Assembly (NCBI GenBank): GCA_001630475.1
Contig: KV419396.1
Coordinates: forward strand, 744,001 to 808,000
Length of the DNA stretch: 64,000 nucleotides
Source: Sistotremastrum niveocremeum HHB9708
Taxonomy: Eukaryota > Basidiomycota > Agaricomycetes > Sistotremastrales > Sistotremastraceae
Direction of reading: 5' to 3'
The notes beneath the pieces were generated by a model. It was given only the letters and a program-made list of their open reading frames with translations. It was not told the origin of the DNA and did no database searches. A program made the position numbers and the translations under genes. Of the stretch, positions 11,214-24,200 are shown piece by piece. How positions within the stretch are numbered: position 1 is the stretch's first letter; each line of letters starts with the position of its first letter.

Positions 11214-13171
11214 ATGGCCCCCTCCATCATTGACTTGACAGAAGTAGACGACTCTATCGTCTATGTCTCGTCAGACGAAGGTTCCGACGTCGCCTTGTCC
11301 AATTTTCAGGTCAACAGCCCGAGAGTCGACGCCGAAGCCTCAACCGCGCCTCCCAAAAAGAAAACCAGGAGAAGGAGAGCTGTAAAGCCAATCTTCTCTG
11401 AGGGATATGCTCTCGGGAACCATGTCATATCCCAGCTATTAGCAGCCTCAGAAGCTATACCGGTTACTACTACCTCCACCAACGGTGTCGACGCGCCACC
11501 CAAGAAGAAAAAGAAGAAGAAAAACGCGAAGGCGGGTTCGGGCTCTGCGACACCTCAGACGACCTCTGAGGCAGTGCAGAAGCCTTCGAAGGGCAAAGGA
11601 AAGGAAGAATCCAAGTCTGCGGGAAAGAAGAGGGCCAAATCGCCAGTGTTGCCCTCGACACAGTCCAACGCGAAAGCTGGTCCTTCTCGTAGACCTCGCT
11701 CTCGCTCCAGGTCCAGGTCGAGGACCCCTCAGAGAGACTTACCATTTACGGTGGACGTAGTAGGAAACCCGCTTCACTCTTCTATTGCATTTACTCCTTC
11801 AAAAATTCCTGTGTCGCAACCGGATGGGGACGTTGGCCTGATCCTTCCTCCCAATGTTTCACTCTGGACCGACGCATCAGCTGTGGTTGATCAAACTATG
11901 GCAGAAGCGGAGGCGTCGTTTCTCGAAGAAGAACCTTCCGGATTTTTGGAGTACTTTGGATACGACGATGTACGTCTCCTGGCCAAGCGCATATATGTTT
12001 TCGATACTAAACGTTTCGCACAGCGTCAGAAACGTTATTTTGATCTGTCTGATGAAGATGGCGTTGAGATTAAGAAACCCGTAATCATTTGTTCCAGATG
12101 TGGCGAATCAGGACACATTGCTAGAAAGTGTCCCAACCTAATCGTGAATTTCTCCTCTGTCTGAGATGCCTTTCAAACTAACAGGAAGGCTAGTGTGATA
12201 CATGCGGGCTTAGAAATGAGCACACTACCAGGTCGTGTCCCATCAGTAAGCGCTGCTTTCGTTGCAATGGTGCAGGACATATCAGTAGGGAATGTCCTAA
12301 TTCCAGAGGAGGTTACACAGGCAGTGAAGATTGCGACCGCTGTGGATCAAACCAGCATCCGTCGAATGTAAGTTTGTTGGGATCTATACAACAATTCCGG
12401 TTCTAATTCTTACTCAAGCAATGTCCGTCTTTGTGGAGAGTGTACTCTTATGTTTCGGACGAGACTCGAGCGGCCACCCTCAGTGCTCGTGCAAAAAAAG
12501 CCACTCAGTTGCTCGGAGAGGGTGGGGAAGGATATATTGCTAGAGACGAGTGGTGTTATCGCTGTGGGAATTGTGGACACCTTGGCGACGTGAGGATCTC
12601 ATCGTCTTCTTTCCAGTCGTTCTAATTTTTCATATAGGACTGTAACCAAAGCATGTCAAGCCCTCAAATCGTTGGACCATCGGCATTCGGGTCCATGAAC
12701 GTGGCCAGCGGACCATTCGCTGATCTCGCTCTCGAACCGGGGCCGTCACGAAGTACACACCAGCGTTGGAAGCCCGAATCATCATCCCGTCCGAGCAACG
12801 GATATTCTCGAAGGGACGACAGGGACAGGGAGAGAGACCGCCGCCGGCGAAATGATGATCTTAGGCCTAGCAGAGCGTCTGAGCCGGATCGCTGGCATGG
12901 AGGAAACGGACCCCGACGTAACGACGAGAGGTATAGGCCCGATCGAAGTCAAAGTCCAGTTCCTAGGCGCCAGTGGTCTCCCCCGCCTAGTGAACGAACT
13001 AGCCCTCCATCTCAAGGGCGCCATGATGGACATCCAAGCGGATCACGTCGTCAGCGCAGTCCGCCTCGTCCCAGGCCACGCGGTCCAAACGGTCGGATTG
13101 ACCTTGGATATGATGACCCAGAGGAAGAATATGTTCCGCGACCGAGGTATAGAGGTGGATATCGCAAGTAG
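11214..13171 (+). CDS. AIR2: Air1/Air2-type zinc-knuckle RNA-binding protein (TRAMP complex)
   Basis: At least five exons from the ATG at 11214 (MAPSIIDLTE). A long basic, Ser-rich N-terminal half with a lysine run (near 11500) precedes five CCHC knuckles: CSRCGESGHIARKC, CDTCGLRNEHTTRSC, CFRCNGAGHISREC, CDRCGSNQHPSNQC and CYRCGNCGHLGDDC. The C-terminus is Arg/Asp/Ser/Pro-rich and disordered, ending RYRGGYRK. Five knuckles in this order are the Air1/2 hallmark; the family tethers the Trf4/5 poly(A) polymerase and Mtr4 helicase to aberrant nuclear RNAs for exosome decay. The N-terminal extension and RS-like tail are much longer than in yeast. The intron between knuckles 1 and 2 ends at GGCTAG (about 12192), keeping the frame. 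Confidence 0.88.
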
Positions 13172-13451
13172 AATAGAGTGCCAGTGTTTTGTAGTTGCTT
13201 TGATATCAAACCTATTTCTTCGTGTACATTATCACACTAGTACTACCAGTGTTCTATTTTGTAGAATCTGCTACAGTACGTAATATACAGACACATACAT
13301 ATCGACCGCAGAGCTCCGCATTGACTTCAAACTTGTCATCACCATTTTCTGGAAAATTGCGAGCTGGAAGCGGAAGTTTGCGACGAGAAGTCAGGATGCG
13401 CACACCCAAAACCCTTTGATCACACTGACTCCGTCGCTTTCTCAGACGACG

Positions 13452-16400
13452 ATGACAGACTGCCCCCATCTCAAAGAACTTGACTTTCTCAAACAACCTA
13501 GAGAAATTCCAGCAATTCATCGCGAGGAATGCACTCAGTGTTTCGATAATCAAGTACGTCATTCTTGGTGGTGGCAAGCTGACCTGAGTGGCTGATGGCT
13601 TGCAGGACGGAGAGGAAGGCATAGACGTTTGCCTGACCTGTTTCAACGGTGGATGCTTGGATGGGGATCGAAGACACGCGAGCGTCCATCATTCAAAGTC
13701 ATTCCATCCCTATGCACTCAACATTCGACGACGCGTAAAGGCGCGTCCACCCAGGGTACGATTCAACTCATCTATTCGATCGGGCATGAACTTGAGATAA
13801 CCTTGGTATTGATACAGTCAGACGAAGAGCCTCCACTCAAAAAGCTCGCGATTGCGGAGGAGAACGACAGCGATAAATATGAGTATGCGACGACCCTACG
13901 ATGCTGGAGATGCGATGTGAATCAAGGGAGACTACTGTACGACGGTATGGATATCCCGAAGGTCTGTCCATCACTCGCTCATTGAGTAATTGCTGATGTC
14001 TCAGTGTCGCTCAGGTCAAACAATTGACAAACTACGTTATGACATCTCTATCATCGGCACGCCAATCCGAAGTGAAATCATGGGAAGAGGAGATCACAGC
14101 ATGCGAACACACCCTTCTCCTTTCAAGTTCACAGATTCCTCTGAAAGAGCCCATTGGGAAACACTGTTCTGAATGCGATCTGCAAGAGAATCTCTGGTTA
14201 TGCATGACTTGCGGAAATATTGGTTGTGGAAGACAACAATTCGGTGGCATCGGGGGAAATGGTCATGGTCTGAAGCACTACGAGTCCAGCCACCACCCGG
14301 TTGCTGTTAAATTGGGGACAATCACCGCGGAAGGGAATGCAGGTACGTCTACGCTCCTTCTAAAGTCGAAGGCGAATTCTCATAAGAATCAGATATTTAT
14401 TGTTATGATTGTGGTGATTCTAGACTCGACCCCGAACTTGCCCCCCATCTGGCTTTCTTTGATATACACGTTGCGACCCAGACGAAAACTGAAAAGTCGA
14501 TCACAGAAATGGTTTGTTTGGTTTCTTCGTTCCTTGTCACATTTGAGCGCTAATGGGAACCATGATAGCAAATCGAGCAAAATCTCAAATTCGACTTTTC
14601 CCTGGTTGGCGATGATGGAAAATCCTTGGAGCCCGTCTTTGGTCCTGGTCTGACGGGTCTTCAAAATTTGGGCAACTCGTGTTACATGGCTTCTACGCTG
14701 CAAGCACTTTTCGCACTTCCTTCGTTCCGCAATCGGTATCTGCCTAGTGCCGGACTTCACGCATTGGTCTGCCCGCAAGCATTACCAGCCGATTGTGTAG
14801 ATTGTCAAATGCACAAAATTGCGGATGGTCTACTGTCAGGTCGATATTCAGCTCCTCGACAACGTCCAGATCCCGCCATGATTCTTCCACCCAAAGAAGG
14901 TGAACCGGTATTCCAGGAGGGCCTTCGCCCGACCACCTTCAAGGCTTTGATTGGAAAAGGTCACGCAGAATTTGCGACTATGCGTCAGCAAGATTCCGAG
15001 GAGTTCTTGACTCACCTGCTCAAGGTTCTACGTGCGCATGCTCGAAAGATCGCACGAGAGCGAACGATAGAAGAGCCTACGGAAGGCTTCAGGTTCGGTG
15101 TCGAGCAGCGATTAGCTTGCAATAATTGTCACCGTGTTCGTTATCGCGTAGACGAAGCGGATGTTGCAAGTGTTCCGGTCAGAATTACGGAGAGACCTCT
15201 GAAAGAGGGGGAAGAAGGGAAGAAGTATGAATCCGTGCAGTTGATGGAATGTATCGAAGGATTGATGGGGGAAGAAGAACTGGAATATGACTGTCCGGCT
15301 TGTCAAAAGAAAGTCGTTGCTACCAAGTATGTGCTTCAACGTGCTCTGTTGTTTGGCTCGCCGATCTGACTTTCCTAGGCGAAACCGATTTGCCACCTTC
15401 CCAGACGTACTTGTCGTTCATGCTAGAAAATTCCAGCTAGTAAATTGGGTCCCGACTAAAGTCGGTACGTTCGTCTAATACTTTTGTTCATCATACTCTT
15501 TTTGATATTTCTCACCTGATGAAGATGTGCCGGTTATTTTGCCACCCACCGATCTCTTGAGGCTGGACTCATTACTCGGGACTGGCCTCCAACCTGACGA
15601 AGAAGAGTTGACGGAGCCTGCTCCAGGAGCAAATGCCGAAGAGCCCAAGCTTCCTGAATTCAATGAAGCTGCAATGGAACAATTGTTAGGGATGGGATTC
15701 CCTCCCATCCGATGCCAAAAGGCCCTGCTAGCGACCGGTAACGAGGATCCAAATAGTGCCATGGAATGGCTGTTCGGACATATGGACGATCCAGGTGTGC
15801 TTGGATTCCTTGAATAACAATTTCATATAGAGCAGAGCTAACTATCATTAGACATTGACGATCCGATTGTTCTTCAGCCATCAGCGGGTGTCGGATCTGC
15901 AACCGCAGGGCCTGAGCCGAGTGAGGAGCAGATCGAGGCACTGAGTGAAATGGGATTTACAATTGCCCAAGCTAAGAAAGCACTGCGTGAAACAGTGAGC
16001 TCTTTTCTGTCTTTTCTTATATGTGGTGTTTGACTATAGCCAGGGCGGAAACCCGGAACGTGCCATCGAGTGGCTCTTTTCACATCCCGACGATAGTGGA
16101 GAAGACACAGTATCATCAATTGCTGAGTCTTCGGAAACGACCGCAACGACGACCCAAGGCGCGACTTCTTCCATTGGAGGGTCGAAGAACCTCCCAGCTC
16201 GTTACAAGTTGAAGTCCTTTATTTCGCACAAAGGGCCATCGGTGCACTCTGGTCATTACGTGGCTCATATTCGACTCGATAAACCTGGCGGGAAGGACGA
16301 ATGGGTTCTGTTCAATGATGAGAAGGTTGTGAGGGCAGAAGTTGAGGGAGTGGAGGAGTTGAAAGCGCTTGCATATCTGTGGATTTTCGAAAGGATATGA
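13452..16400 (+). CDS. UBP14: Ubiquitin carboxyl-terminal hydrolase Ubp14 / isopeptidase T (USP5)
   Basis: About nine exons from the ATG at 13452 (MTDCPHLKEL). In order: a Cys/His-rich N-terminal zinc-binding part (CTQCFDNQ, VCLTCFNGGC), the ZnF-UBP domain (HCSECDLQENLWLCMTCGNIGCGRQQFGG), the USP Cys box GNSCYMASTLQALF with the catalytic Cys codon at 14680, two UBA domains inserted in the catalytic fold (MEQLLGMGFPPIRCQKALLA and IEALSEMGFTIAQAKKALRE), and the His box HSGHYVAHIRL with the catalytic His codon at 16254. This is the complete USP5 architecture. The enzyme disassembles unanchored polyubiquitin; the ZnF-UBP recognises the free C-terminal Gly-Gly. No lesion seen. Confidence 0.95.
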
Positions 16401-17619
16401 AAGCATTGTGCAGTAAACTCATGTTCTTGTTGACCGAGAAGATTGAACGAATACTATCATACTCGACCAAACAGTGCTATGGATATATCAGAGCGTCGTA
16501 CTTTCGCACGGAAACACTGTTGATTCCCGATTTTCAGACTTGATTAACTGTGATTTAGGAACCAATTATCAGGTTGTCTTATCGCCAACGACAAAGTTTG
16601 CACTCAGAGCGAGATCCAAGCATGCAGATCTGTCAGGTCCTCCGGGATTCAATAAATCTGCCGGCCGGACCAATATCGAGCCATGCGGGCCGACCGGTTC
16701 GGGTTGAGCAGTGTCGCTATATACGATTTTTGGTTCGAATTTGGCAGGGCGGAGGTAGCGACACAATAGCGAGATTTTGTTGAAGCCCCATTGTGTTTCA
16801 AGAATTTTTAGCACGTCGCAGTCGTGTTGGCTGTATTTCGAGCTTCGGGGAGCGGAGTCAGATCTGTCAGGTTTGTTTGTACACACTTTGGAAGTGTTTG
16901 GCGACCTGGGGTGACGATGTGCATGTTTGGTTCCGATGTTTTGCTTCACTCGCGCCGTTTTGGCCGCCTCAGAGCTGACTCTGTCGACGCCTCTGGAGGA
17001 CTTGGTTGCGCGTTCGAGCGACGACAGGCTCTGGCGACTCGACTGGAATATATTCGCGTGCATATGGAGCAGGAAAGCGGTTGTGATGTGCCAGGAGAGA
17101 GGCGATGACATCGAGGAGATTCGAACTCCGACGCCTGGTCCGTGCACGATAGCCAAACAAGCGACAACAAATACGGGGTTGACTCGGCTGGCAGTGGCCG
17201 CTCGGTGTCCCTTCCACCTCTTCACGCTTGCTTTGCCCGGGAATCGATCATAACACGCGCCCACTCCTCTCTCTCCTCCTCCGCCTATTCTTATATTTCA
17301 TCCTCAATCTCGTCCTCAATCACCAAACTCTTACTCTACGACTTGCTTACTCCCTCCACCTCCTCGTCGCGTCACGTCCCCGTCCTCGTCGTTGTACCAA
17401 CTATACCCTACTCTCTGCATACAACCTAGATATCTGCCCATCCTGGCGTTCTCTCCCAACCAGCCTCTCGCGACCGACGAGCACCTCATCAACCGCTCTC
17501 TCCTCGACTCCATCGACGCCGATCATCCGTCTGGAGCGTCGTCCGCTTCCACCACTTCTTCCGTCGACTCTGCAACCCTCACCTATCCATACCCTTACTC
17601 TGTCCATCCTCACCCCCAA
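16401..17619. other. 1.2-kb intergenic region upstream of WHI3
   Basis: The longest gene-free stretch. It holds the UBP14 3' end, a 14-bp direct repeat (16625-16638 and 16859-16872), a 9-bp inverted repeat (16711-16719 with 16756-16764), and an isolated tRNA-T-arm-like motif on the minus strand near 17113-17130. The right third is strongly pyrimidine-rich. A 231-residue minus-strand ORF crosses 16569-17264 but shows no domain or splice structure, so I do not call a gene. No mobile element was recognised. Confidence 0.6.
17225..17619 (+). promoter_or_regulatory. Pyrimidine-rich core promoter and leader of WHI3
   Basis: Nearly 400 bp on the plus strand is dominated by C and T (runs such as CTCCTCTCTCTCCTCCTCCG near 17264), ending at the ATG at 17620. 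CT-rich blocks next to transcription starts are typical of strongly expressed fungal genes. The exact start site and whether the whole tract is transcribed cannot be told from sequence. Confidence 0.5.
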
Positions 17620-20600
17620 ATGTCATTCGCCGACCCTTTTTCACCCTCTGACGACCTCCAACGCCCATTCGCATCATCATATAGATCTTCGTTCTCGTCA
17701 TTCGGGACAAATCCGCCTCCACCCACCAGGGCGCGTCAGCCTACCATTTCTTCTTCCGCATACCGCGACAATTCCCAACCCTTCGTTGCTCCCACATCGA
17801 TCGACGTCTTTGGTCCACCCGTAAGCTCACAAGAGTCAGCGCGTCCGTTCGACACGCGAGACTCTGTCAGGGATTACACGCCCACAAATGGCCAGTCACG
17901 CGCCGGGGTTGTTGGAAAATCCCAAGTCAATAATATGACTGGCTTCGCGTCGTTCAACGCTGGGCCAGGTCCCCATCTTCCGTTCTCTGCCCAATCTCAA
18001 ACCGGGAGCACCCATACTGGTGTTCATGGGAATGGAAACAGCACGAGTGCGACAAGACAGGATGAGGAGATTTCGACGATTTTTGTCGTGGGCTTTCCCG
18101 ACGATATGCAGGTATGTCCTCATACATATTTTCAGACTTTTCGTCATATTCATTAATATTCGTTTCTACCTTCATAGGAGCGCGAATTCCAAAACATGTT
18201 CACCTTCTCCAAAGGGTTTGAAGCCGCCTCCCTCAAGATCCCTAATAAGGATGGCCCTTCATTTGGGCAGTCCAACATGGGCCTTCCCACGGCCAATCCC
18301 AATTCGAACTCCGCGCAGGCGGGAGCCTTTCGATCGCAGCCATTCATGACTCAGGGGTACGGTGGCTCACAGGACCCTTACAACGTTGTCACCGTCAACT
18401 CGGGCGGCGTGGTCGTCGATTCACGTGATGGCACCACAGCTTCCTGGCCGGCCGCTCTTCCTCCACCGAATGGGCACGAAGATGCGTTCAATCATCATAA
18501 CAGCAGCGGAGCGTTGGTCCCGCCTCGGAAGCAAATCATTGGTTTTGCCAAATTTCGAAGCCGGTCGGAAGCTCTCGAAGCGCGCGACTATCTTCAAGGG
18601 AAACGTGTCGACATCGAAAAGGGGTCTGTGCTCAAAGCGGAAATGGCCAAGAAGAATCTGCACACCAAACGTGGTGTGGGTCCGCTCGGTCTTCCATTGA
18701 GTATGGTTGGCCCTGGCGGGATGGTCGGAAACGATACACTCGCCAGCTTAACTGGACTCCCGCCAGGAGTTGGTGGCGCCGCTGGTATGCCCACCTCTGG
18801 AAGCGGTGAACTGATGCGTGAGCGCGAAAGAGAGCTCGGTACACTTGGCGCTATGGGTTTGGCTGGTACCATTGGATCCCGTGGCCGCGATCGTGATCGA
18901 GAAGTCGACGACTTGGAAAGAAAACGCGAGTCCGAGTTTGCTGTCGTCGGAAGTCGATTTGGCCAGGAAGAGCGAAGGCGTCGTGAACGCGACGCGGATC
19001 TCGATTGGGAGCAAGACCTCGAAAGAGACCGCGAGAACGAACGCGAGCGCAACTCGCAGCTTCGTATGAGCAACACTACCGCTTTCGATGCCTTTCACTC
19101 AGTGCCATTGACTTCCTTGCCAACGCTTCCGTTCATGACGCGTTCTTCGACAAACTCTTCTCAGTTCTCTTTGACTCCTGGCCCCCTACTCTCTCCGACT
19201 GAAAGTATGGGATCCCGGACGTCTTATCCTTTCCCCGGAAAATACCTTTCGTCCCCGCTTGAGCCATATGGTCAGAACAATGTCGAAGGGCATATCATAC
19301 CTAACTTTGGCGGACCTTGGGCATCTCAACCTCCGACCAACATGCAGCCGTCTGCTAATCACATGAGCGGCCCTGCCTCCTCACGCTCCACTTCGTCGAT
19401 CGACTCAAGTCCGGTCATTGATGAAACTGCCACGTTTTCTCCCCCTACGTCATCTATCGAGGGTTTTGAAAATGGCGACGCCCACGAAACACCTATCGAT
19501 CGCGTTTCGCCCTCATCCTCTCATCAACAGTTGTCTTCGTCCTACTCCCAGTCCGCCTATACTCGACCGCAGACGCCCAGCGAGAAGACTGCCGAGTCTT
19601 CGCGCAGTAACTTCTCTCGAGGGGTTGCCGAATCATCCATGCCTACGAGCAGCACGTCTAGCGTTACAGACTCAGGAAGCAGTCTTGAGGATGGCGTGAA
19701 CGGTCTCACCATAGGTACACAAACGCAGGAGAGTATATCCCCCCAGCTGCCTTCTCCCGGCTCAGGTACGAGCTCTGGCCAGACCAGCGGTGGCAGCACT
19801 GGTGGCAAAGTAAACAGTTCTGATCAAAATCCTCCGATTAATACGCTCTACGTGGGAAACCTACCAACCTCTCCTCCCCCACCCGGATACCCCCCTAATT
19901 ACCTCGAGGATAGTCTGCGACAGCTGTTCCACCGTTGCTCTGGTTATCGCAAACTTTGCTTCCGACACAAAAGTAACGGCCCAATGTGCTTCGTAGAGGT
20001 ATGTTGTGTCGTGCCTGCGTCTTCTTTCATAGTTCTGATCTTCTTCTTTAGTTTGATGACGTCGCGCATGCTTCTAAGGCGCTCAACGATCTTTACGGCA
20101 ATCAGTTGAATGGATTGGTCAAAAGTGGGATCCGCTTGAGTTATTCGAAGAACCCAGTGAGTCGAATAAATTCCGTCCTTCCCCTGCGCGTGCTGAACGA
20201 TGCTCAGCTCGGTGTCCGTCCGTCCAATGGGAGTAATGCTGGCCAGCCAACTCATCCTGCCCCACAGCATCCTAGTGTGTTGTGGGGGCCATCGAGTGGC
20301 ATGGACGCACAGAACGCCCCCAGCCAATTGAGCAACATTCCAGAATCCGCTCCAGCACGCCAACAACCCCCCGTTCTTGATTTTTCTCGCGACCCTATGC
20401 ATCGTCTCAATAGGCGCGACTCTGCCATCACTGACTTCACATCATCTACCCCTGTATCAGCAACGAGCTTCTCTCTTTCCAACGATTTGTCGGCCTCGTC
20501 GCGTTATTTTTCTCCAACGCAGCAATCGCCCTTTAATACCTTGCCTCCGCAATCATCAAACAAAAATTCCAATGCATCATTCCCGAGAGGGTCCTCGACA

Positions 20601-20702
20601 TTTTCCCCTTTCTCCAACCTCGACATTAATCCACGCGAGCATCCCCTCAACCATCCTACTTTGACGCCCTCTCCCGGATTAGAGCCAACACGGGCCGGGT
20701 GA
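17620..20702 (+). CDS. WHI3: Whi3-type RNA-binding protein, two RRMs with long disordered linker
   Basis: Four exons (17620-18111, 18178-19998, 20052-20156, 20208-20702) give 970 residues. RRM1 starts at about residue 152 (STIFVVGFPDDMQEREFQNMF) but its last strands (IIGFAKFRSRSEALEARDYLQ) come about 95 residues later, so the fold is split by a Gly/Ser/Pro-rich insertion. A charged R/E/D coiled-coil-like stretch and a Ser/Pro-rich region follow. The second, canonical RRM lies near residues 718-800 (NTLYVGNLP ... CFVEFDDVAHASKALNDLYG). In yeast Whi3 binds G1 cyclin CLN3 mRNA and forms condensates; the role here is inferred. The start was chosen as the first ATG leading into the conserved MSFADPFSP. 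Confidence 0.82.
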
Positions 20703-21215
20703 ATCCGCAAACCACCATCTTTCAGTCGCATGTCGTTATCAATGTTCCATATATCTCCCACTTGCATCTCACGCTTCATCAATATGTGCTACTCGTACCA
20801 CCCATCTCGCGTTTCATTCGACTTTCATCCATCGCATCTTGCGTCATTCATGTTTTCATTTTGAGTCATTTCTTCATCTTCAGATGCGTACAAAACTTAT
20901 CCAGAAACGCTGTTTCGTAATCACAAGTATCTCTACTGTTTTCCTTTATCGTGCATTCTACCATGTGTTTGAACTCTCCTGATTGTTCAGTTATATATCC
21001 ACGCTCTCCATTATCATTTTGCATAGCATCCTTGTAGGTCCTTTCGGTCCTCCACAGATCACCACTCGTTTTCCTATTACCATGTATATTTCAATATCCC
21101 ATCTGCCGTACACTTAATATTATATTTTGATTTGAGAACACTTTTGCTGAGCTTGTCTTGGTGGCGACATGTTTTGGGTTTGCATCCGGTTCCGAAAATA
21201 TTTCTCGGCACCACT
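20703..21215. other. Intergenic: WHI3 3' UTR and RPA2 promoter
   Basis: This 513-bp stretch is T-rich and has no credible coding exon or RNA gene. Its first half is probably the WHI3 3' UTR. An upstream open frame from 21132 runs into the RPA2 start without an ATG supported by homology. Confidence 0.55.
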
Positions 21216-24200
21216 ATGCCGCCGTCTACTTTCAAGACAGTTGAAAGAGAAAAGGCATTCAAACACCCCTCGAAAACTGGACACTCATATCCCATCCTTA
21301 ATGAGTTCGTTGCGCCACATCTAGAATCTTTTAATGCTCTGTTTCCAGAAGGCAACGATCCTGGTCTGTTAGCCTTGGGCATTAAGGACATTGGCAAGCG
21401 TGTCGTCTTCGATGGAAAGGGGTCGACAGAGTCAGGGAGTAGGCAGGCGAGCTGGGGGAACCGTTTGTCGAGTGAGTCCTACGTTTTCAACCCGAAGTTT
21501 CTGTCTTCAAACCTCGAATTCGGTTTTCAGTGTGGATCGACAGCATCAGTGTCAGTCGCCCCCTCGTCCCTGAAAAGGACAAAGCCGTGAAAGAGAGGAA
21601 GGTTTTTCCCTCAGAGGTTGTATTCATCCTATCTATTCATCAGCAATTGCTCATGGGTACCAGGCTCGCGAAAGACTATCGTCATATCGAGGCAAGCTAC
21701 AAATTTCCCTGTCATGGCAGGTGAACGACTCGACCGTTCGTTCTACCAATAAAGATTGTGGTTCGATACCCATCATGGTCCGAGTACGCGTGTCTTATTC
21801 TCTTATATTTTCCCCACTTCAACATCCAATTCCAGTCCAAACGGTGCAATATCAAAGAAACGCCCTCAGCTGAGCTCGTGCAGCGGCACGAAGAGCCCGA
21901 GGAGTTTGGAGGGTATTTCATTGTCAATGGAAACGAACGATTGATCCGATACCTCATCGTACCGCGAAGACACCACGTTATTGCCCTCATCCGACCATCC
22001 TTCGTCAACCGAGGCCCTGCCTATACTCGCTTCGGCGTGAGCATTCGATGTGTGCGCATAGACCAAACCAGCGTCACGAATACCCTACATTATCTCTCGA
22101 ACGGGAGCGCTATGATGAGATTCAGCTGGAGAAAGCAGGAATACGTGATACCCATCATGCTCATCCTCAAAGCCCTCATAAGCGCGTCGGACAAGGAGAT
22201 TTTCGAGGGTATAATGATGCACGACTATGAGAACACGTTTATGATGGACAGGGTTGAGCTACTTCTCAGAAGTTTCAAGACTTACAACTTGCAGACTGGC
22301 ACCCAGTGTCTTGAATATCTCGGCGACAAATTTAGAGTGGTCCTTGGGCAGCCAGAAGATTGGTCAAATCAAATGCTTGGTACTTGGCTTATCGACACCT
22401 TGATCTTGGTTCATCTGCCCAATCCTCGAGACAAATTTCAACTGTTGTTGTGAGTCACTCACACTCCTTGAGCTGAAATCGTCAATAAATCACCTCTTAG
22501 ATTCATGATCCGAAAGCTCTTCGCTTTAGTATCTGGCGATACTTGTGCAGACAACCCGGACTCACCCCAACATCAAGAAATTCTGTTGCCGGGATTTTTA
22601 TACGGAATGATCATCAAAGAAAAGCTCGCAGAGGCTTTGACTCAAGTGCGCATGAACATCTCAATGGATGTTGCACGAGAGGTGAGCACCGTGGACTTTT
22701 TTGATGGTACGATATTCGCATGTTCTCTCCTCGAGAAAAGGCTTTGACCCTTTTGCAGAACGATACATCAGTAAAGTCCTCAGTAAAGTTAGCTTCGACG
22801 TTGGGGCTAAGATGTCTAACTTCCTTGCCACTGGGAATCTGGTTTCGCAAACGGGCCTGGATCTACAGCAGGCTTCTGGCTTCACTATCGTTGCCGAGAA
22901 ACTGAACTGGCAACGGTATATCAGTCATTTCCGATCTGTCCATCGTGGTGCATTCTTTGCAGAACTCAAAACTACGACAGTCCGTAAACTTCTGCCCGAA
23001 TCATGGGGTTTCATATGTCCAGTCCATACGCCTGATGGCACGCCCTGCGGCTTGCTGAACCATTTGTCCAGAAGCTGTCGCATAACGACGACCACTCTTG
23101 CCGTCGATCACATCCCCGCTTTGCTATTCTCTCGTGGAATGACCCAAACACACGCCGCTGTGCTAGATGGACGAAACAACGTATGCGTTCAATTGGATGG
23201 CCGAGTCATTGGATGGGCGTCGCCCCCAATAGCAAAGCGACTTGCTACTGATCTTCGAGCTTGGAAGACACAGGGGCTGCATAAGGTTCCCCTAGACCTT
23301 GAGATAGGATATGTGCCTGCATCGAAAGGAGGGCAGTATCCCGGTCTATACCTGTTCTCGAGTGCTGCTCGCATGATGCGGCCTGTCAAATACCTACCAA
23401 ATGGACGACCCGACTCGATCGGTCCATTTGAACAAGTCTACATGGAAATCGCTTGCACCCCCGACGAGATCAATCCTGACGTGTCAACTCATGTCGAAGA
23501 GAACCCTACCAACTTCCTCTCGATCCTCGCAAATCTCACACCATTTTCTGATTTTAACCAAAGTCCTCGTAACATCTATCAGTGCCAGGTAGGCTGTCTT
23601 CCTTGCTCTTCACCCATGCATTCCTCACAATCAATCTCATAGATGGGTAAACAATCGATGGGAGTTGCCTCCACGGCCATCCGACACAGGACAGACAACA
23701 AAATGTACGACTTACAAACTGGTCAGACACCTGTGGTTCGACCAGTGTTGCACAATACGTACGGCATGGACTCATTCCCTACTGGTACCAACGCCGTGGT
23801 TGCCGTGATCTCATATACCGGTTACGACATGGAAGATGCTATGATTCTGAACAAGTCTGCACATGAACGAGGCTTCGGATATGGATCCATCTATAAATCC
23901 CACATCATCGATTTGAAAACGGAGAGGGGCGCCTCGCGCGGCTCCGCTGCCAACTTGCACTTCGGAATGGGTAGAGATATAAGACGGGACGACGACATCC
24001 GTGAGGTGATCCACGAGGATGGCTTACCTCTTGTTGGAACGAGAGTAGCTCCCGGCGATTGTATCGCAACCTACATTGATGATACAACCCATCGTACAGT
24101 GAGGCACAAATATCATAGTGATGAGGTGGCATACGTAGACACTGTCAGATTATTAGGCAAGCACTGCTCACCCTCAATCCAATTCTGGCCTGCTAACCAT

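Noticed and set aside
17105-17180. Minus-strand motif GGAGTTCGAATCTCC resembling a tRNA T-arm
   Set aside because: No matching A box and no clean seven-base acceptor stem could be found upstream; one stem pair of the T-arm fails. Probably chance or a decayed fragment.
16569-17264. 231-residue minus-strand ORF in the gene-free region
   Set aside because: No recognisable domain, composition unlike neighbours, and it overlaps the WHI3 promoter region. Treated as chance.
17228-17824. Plus-strand 198-residue frame overlapping the WHI3 start
   Set aside because: Starts from TTG, is very Leu/Ser/Pro-rich because of the CT tract, and overlaps the WHI3 coding frame.
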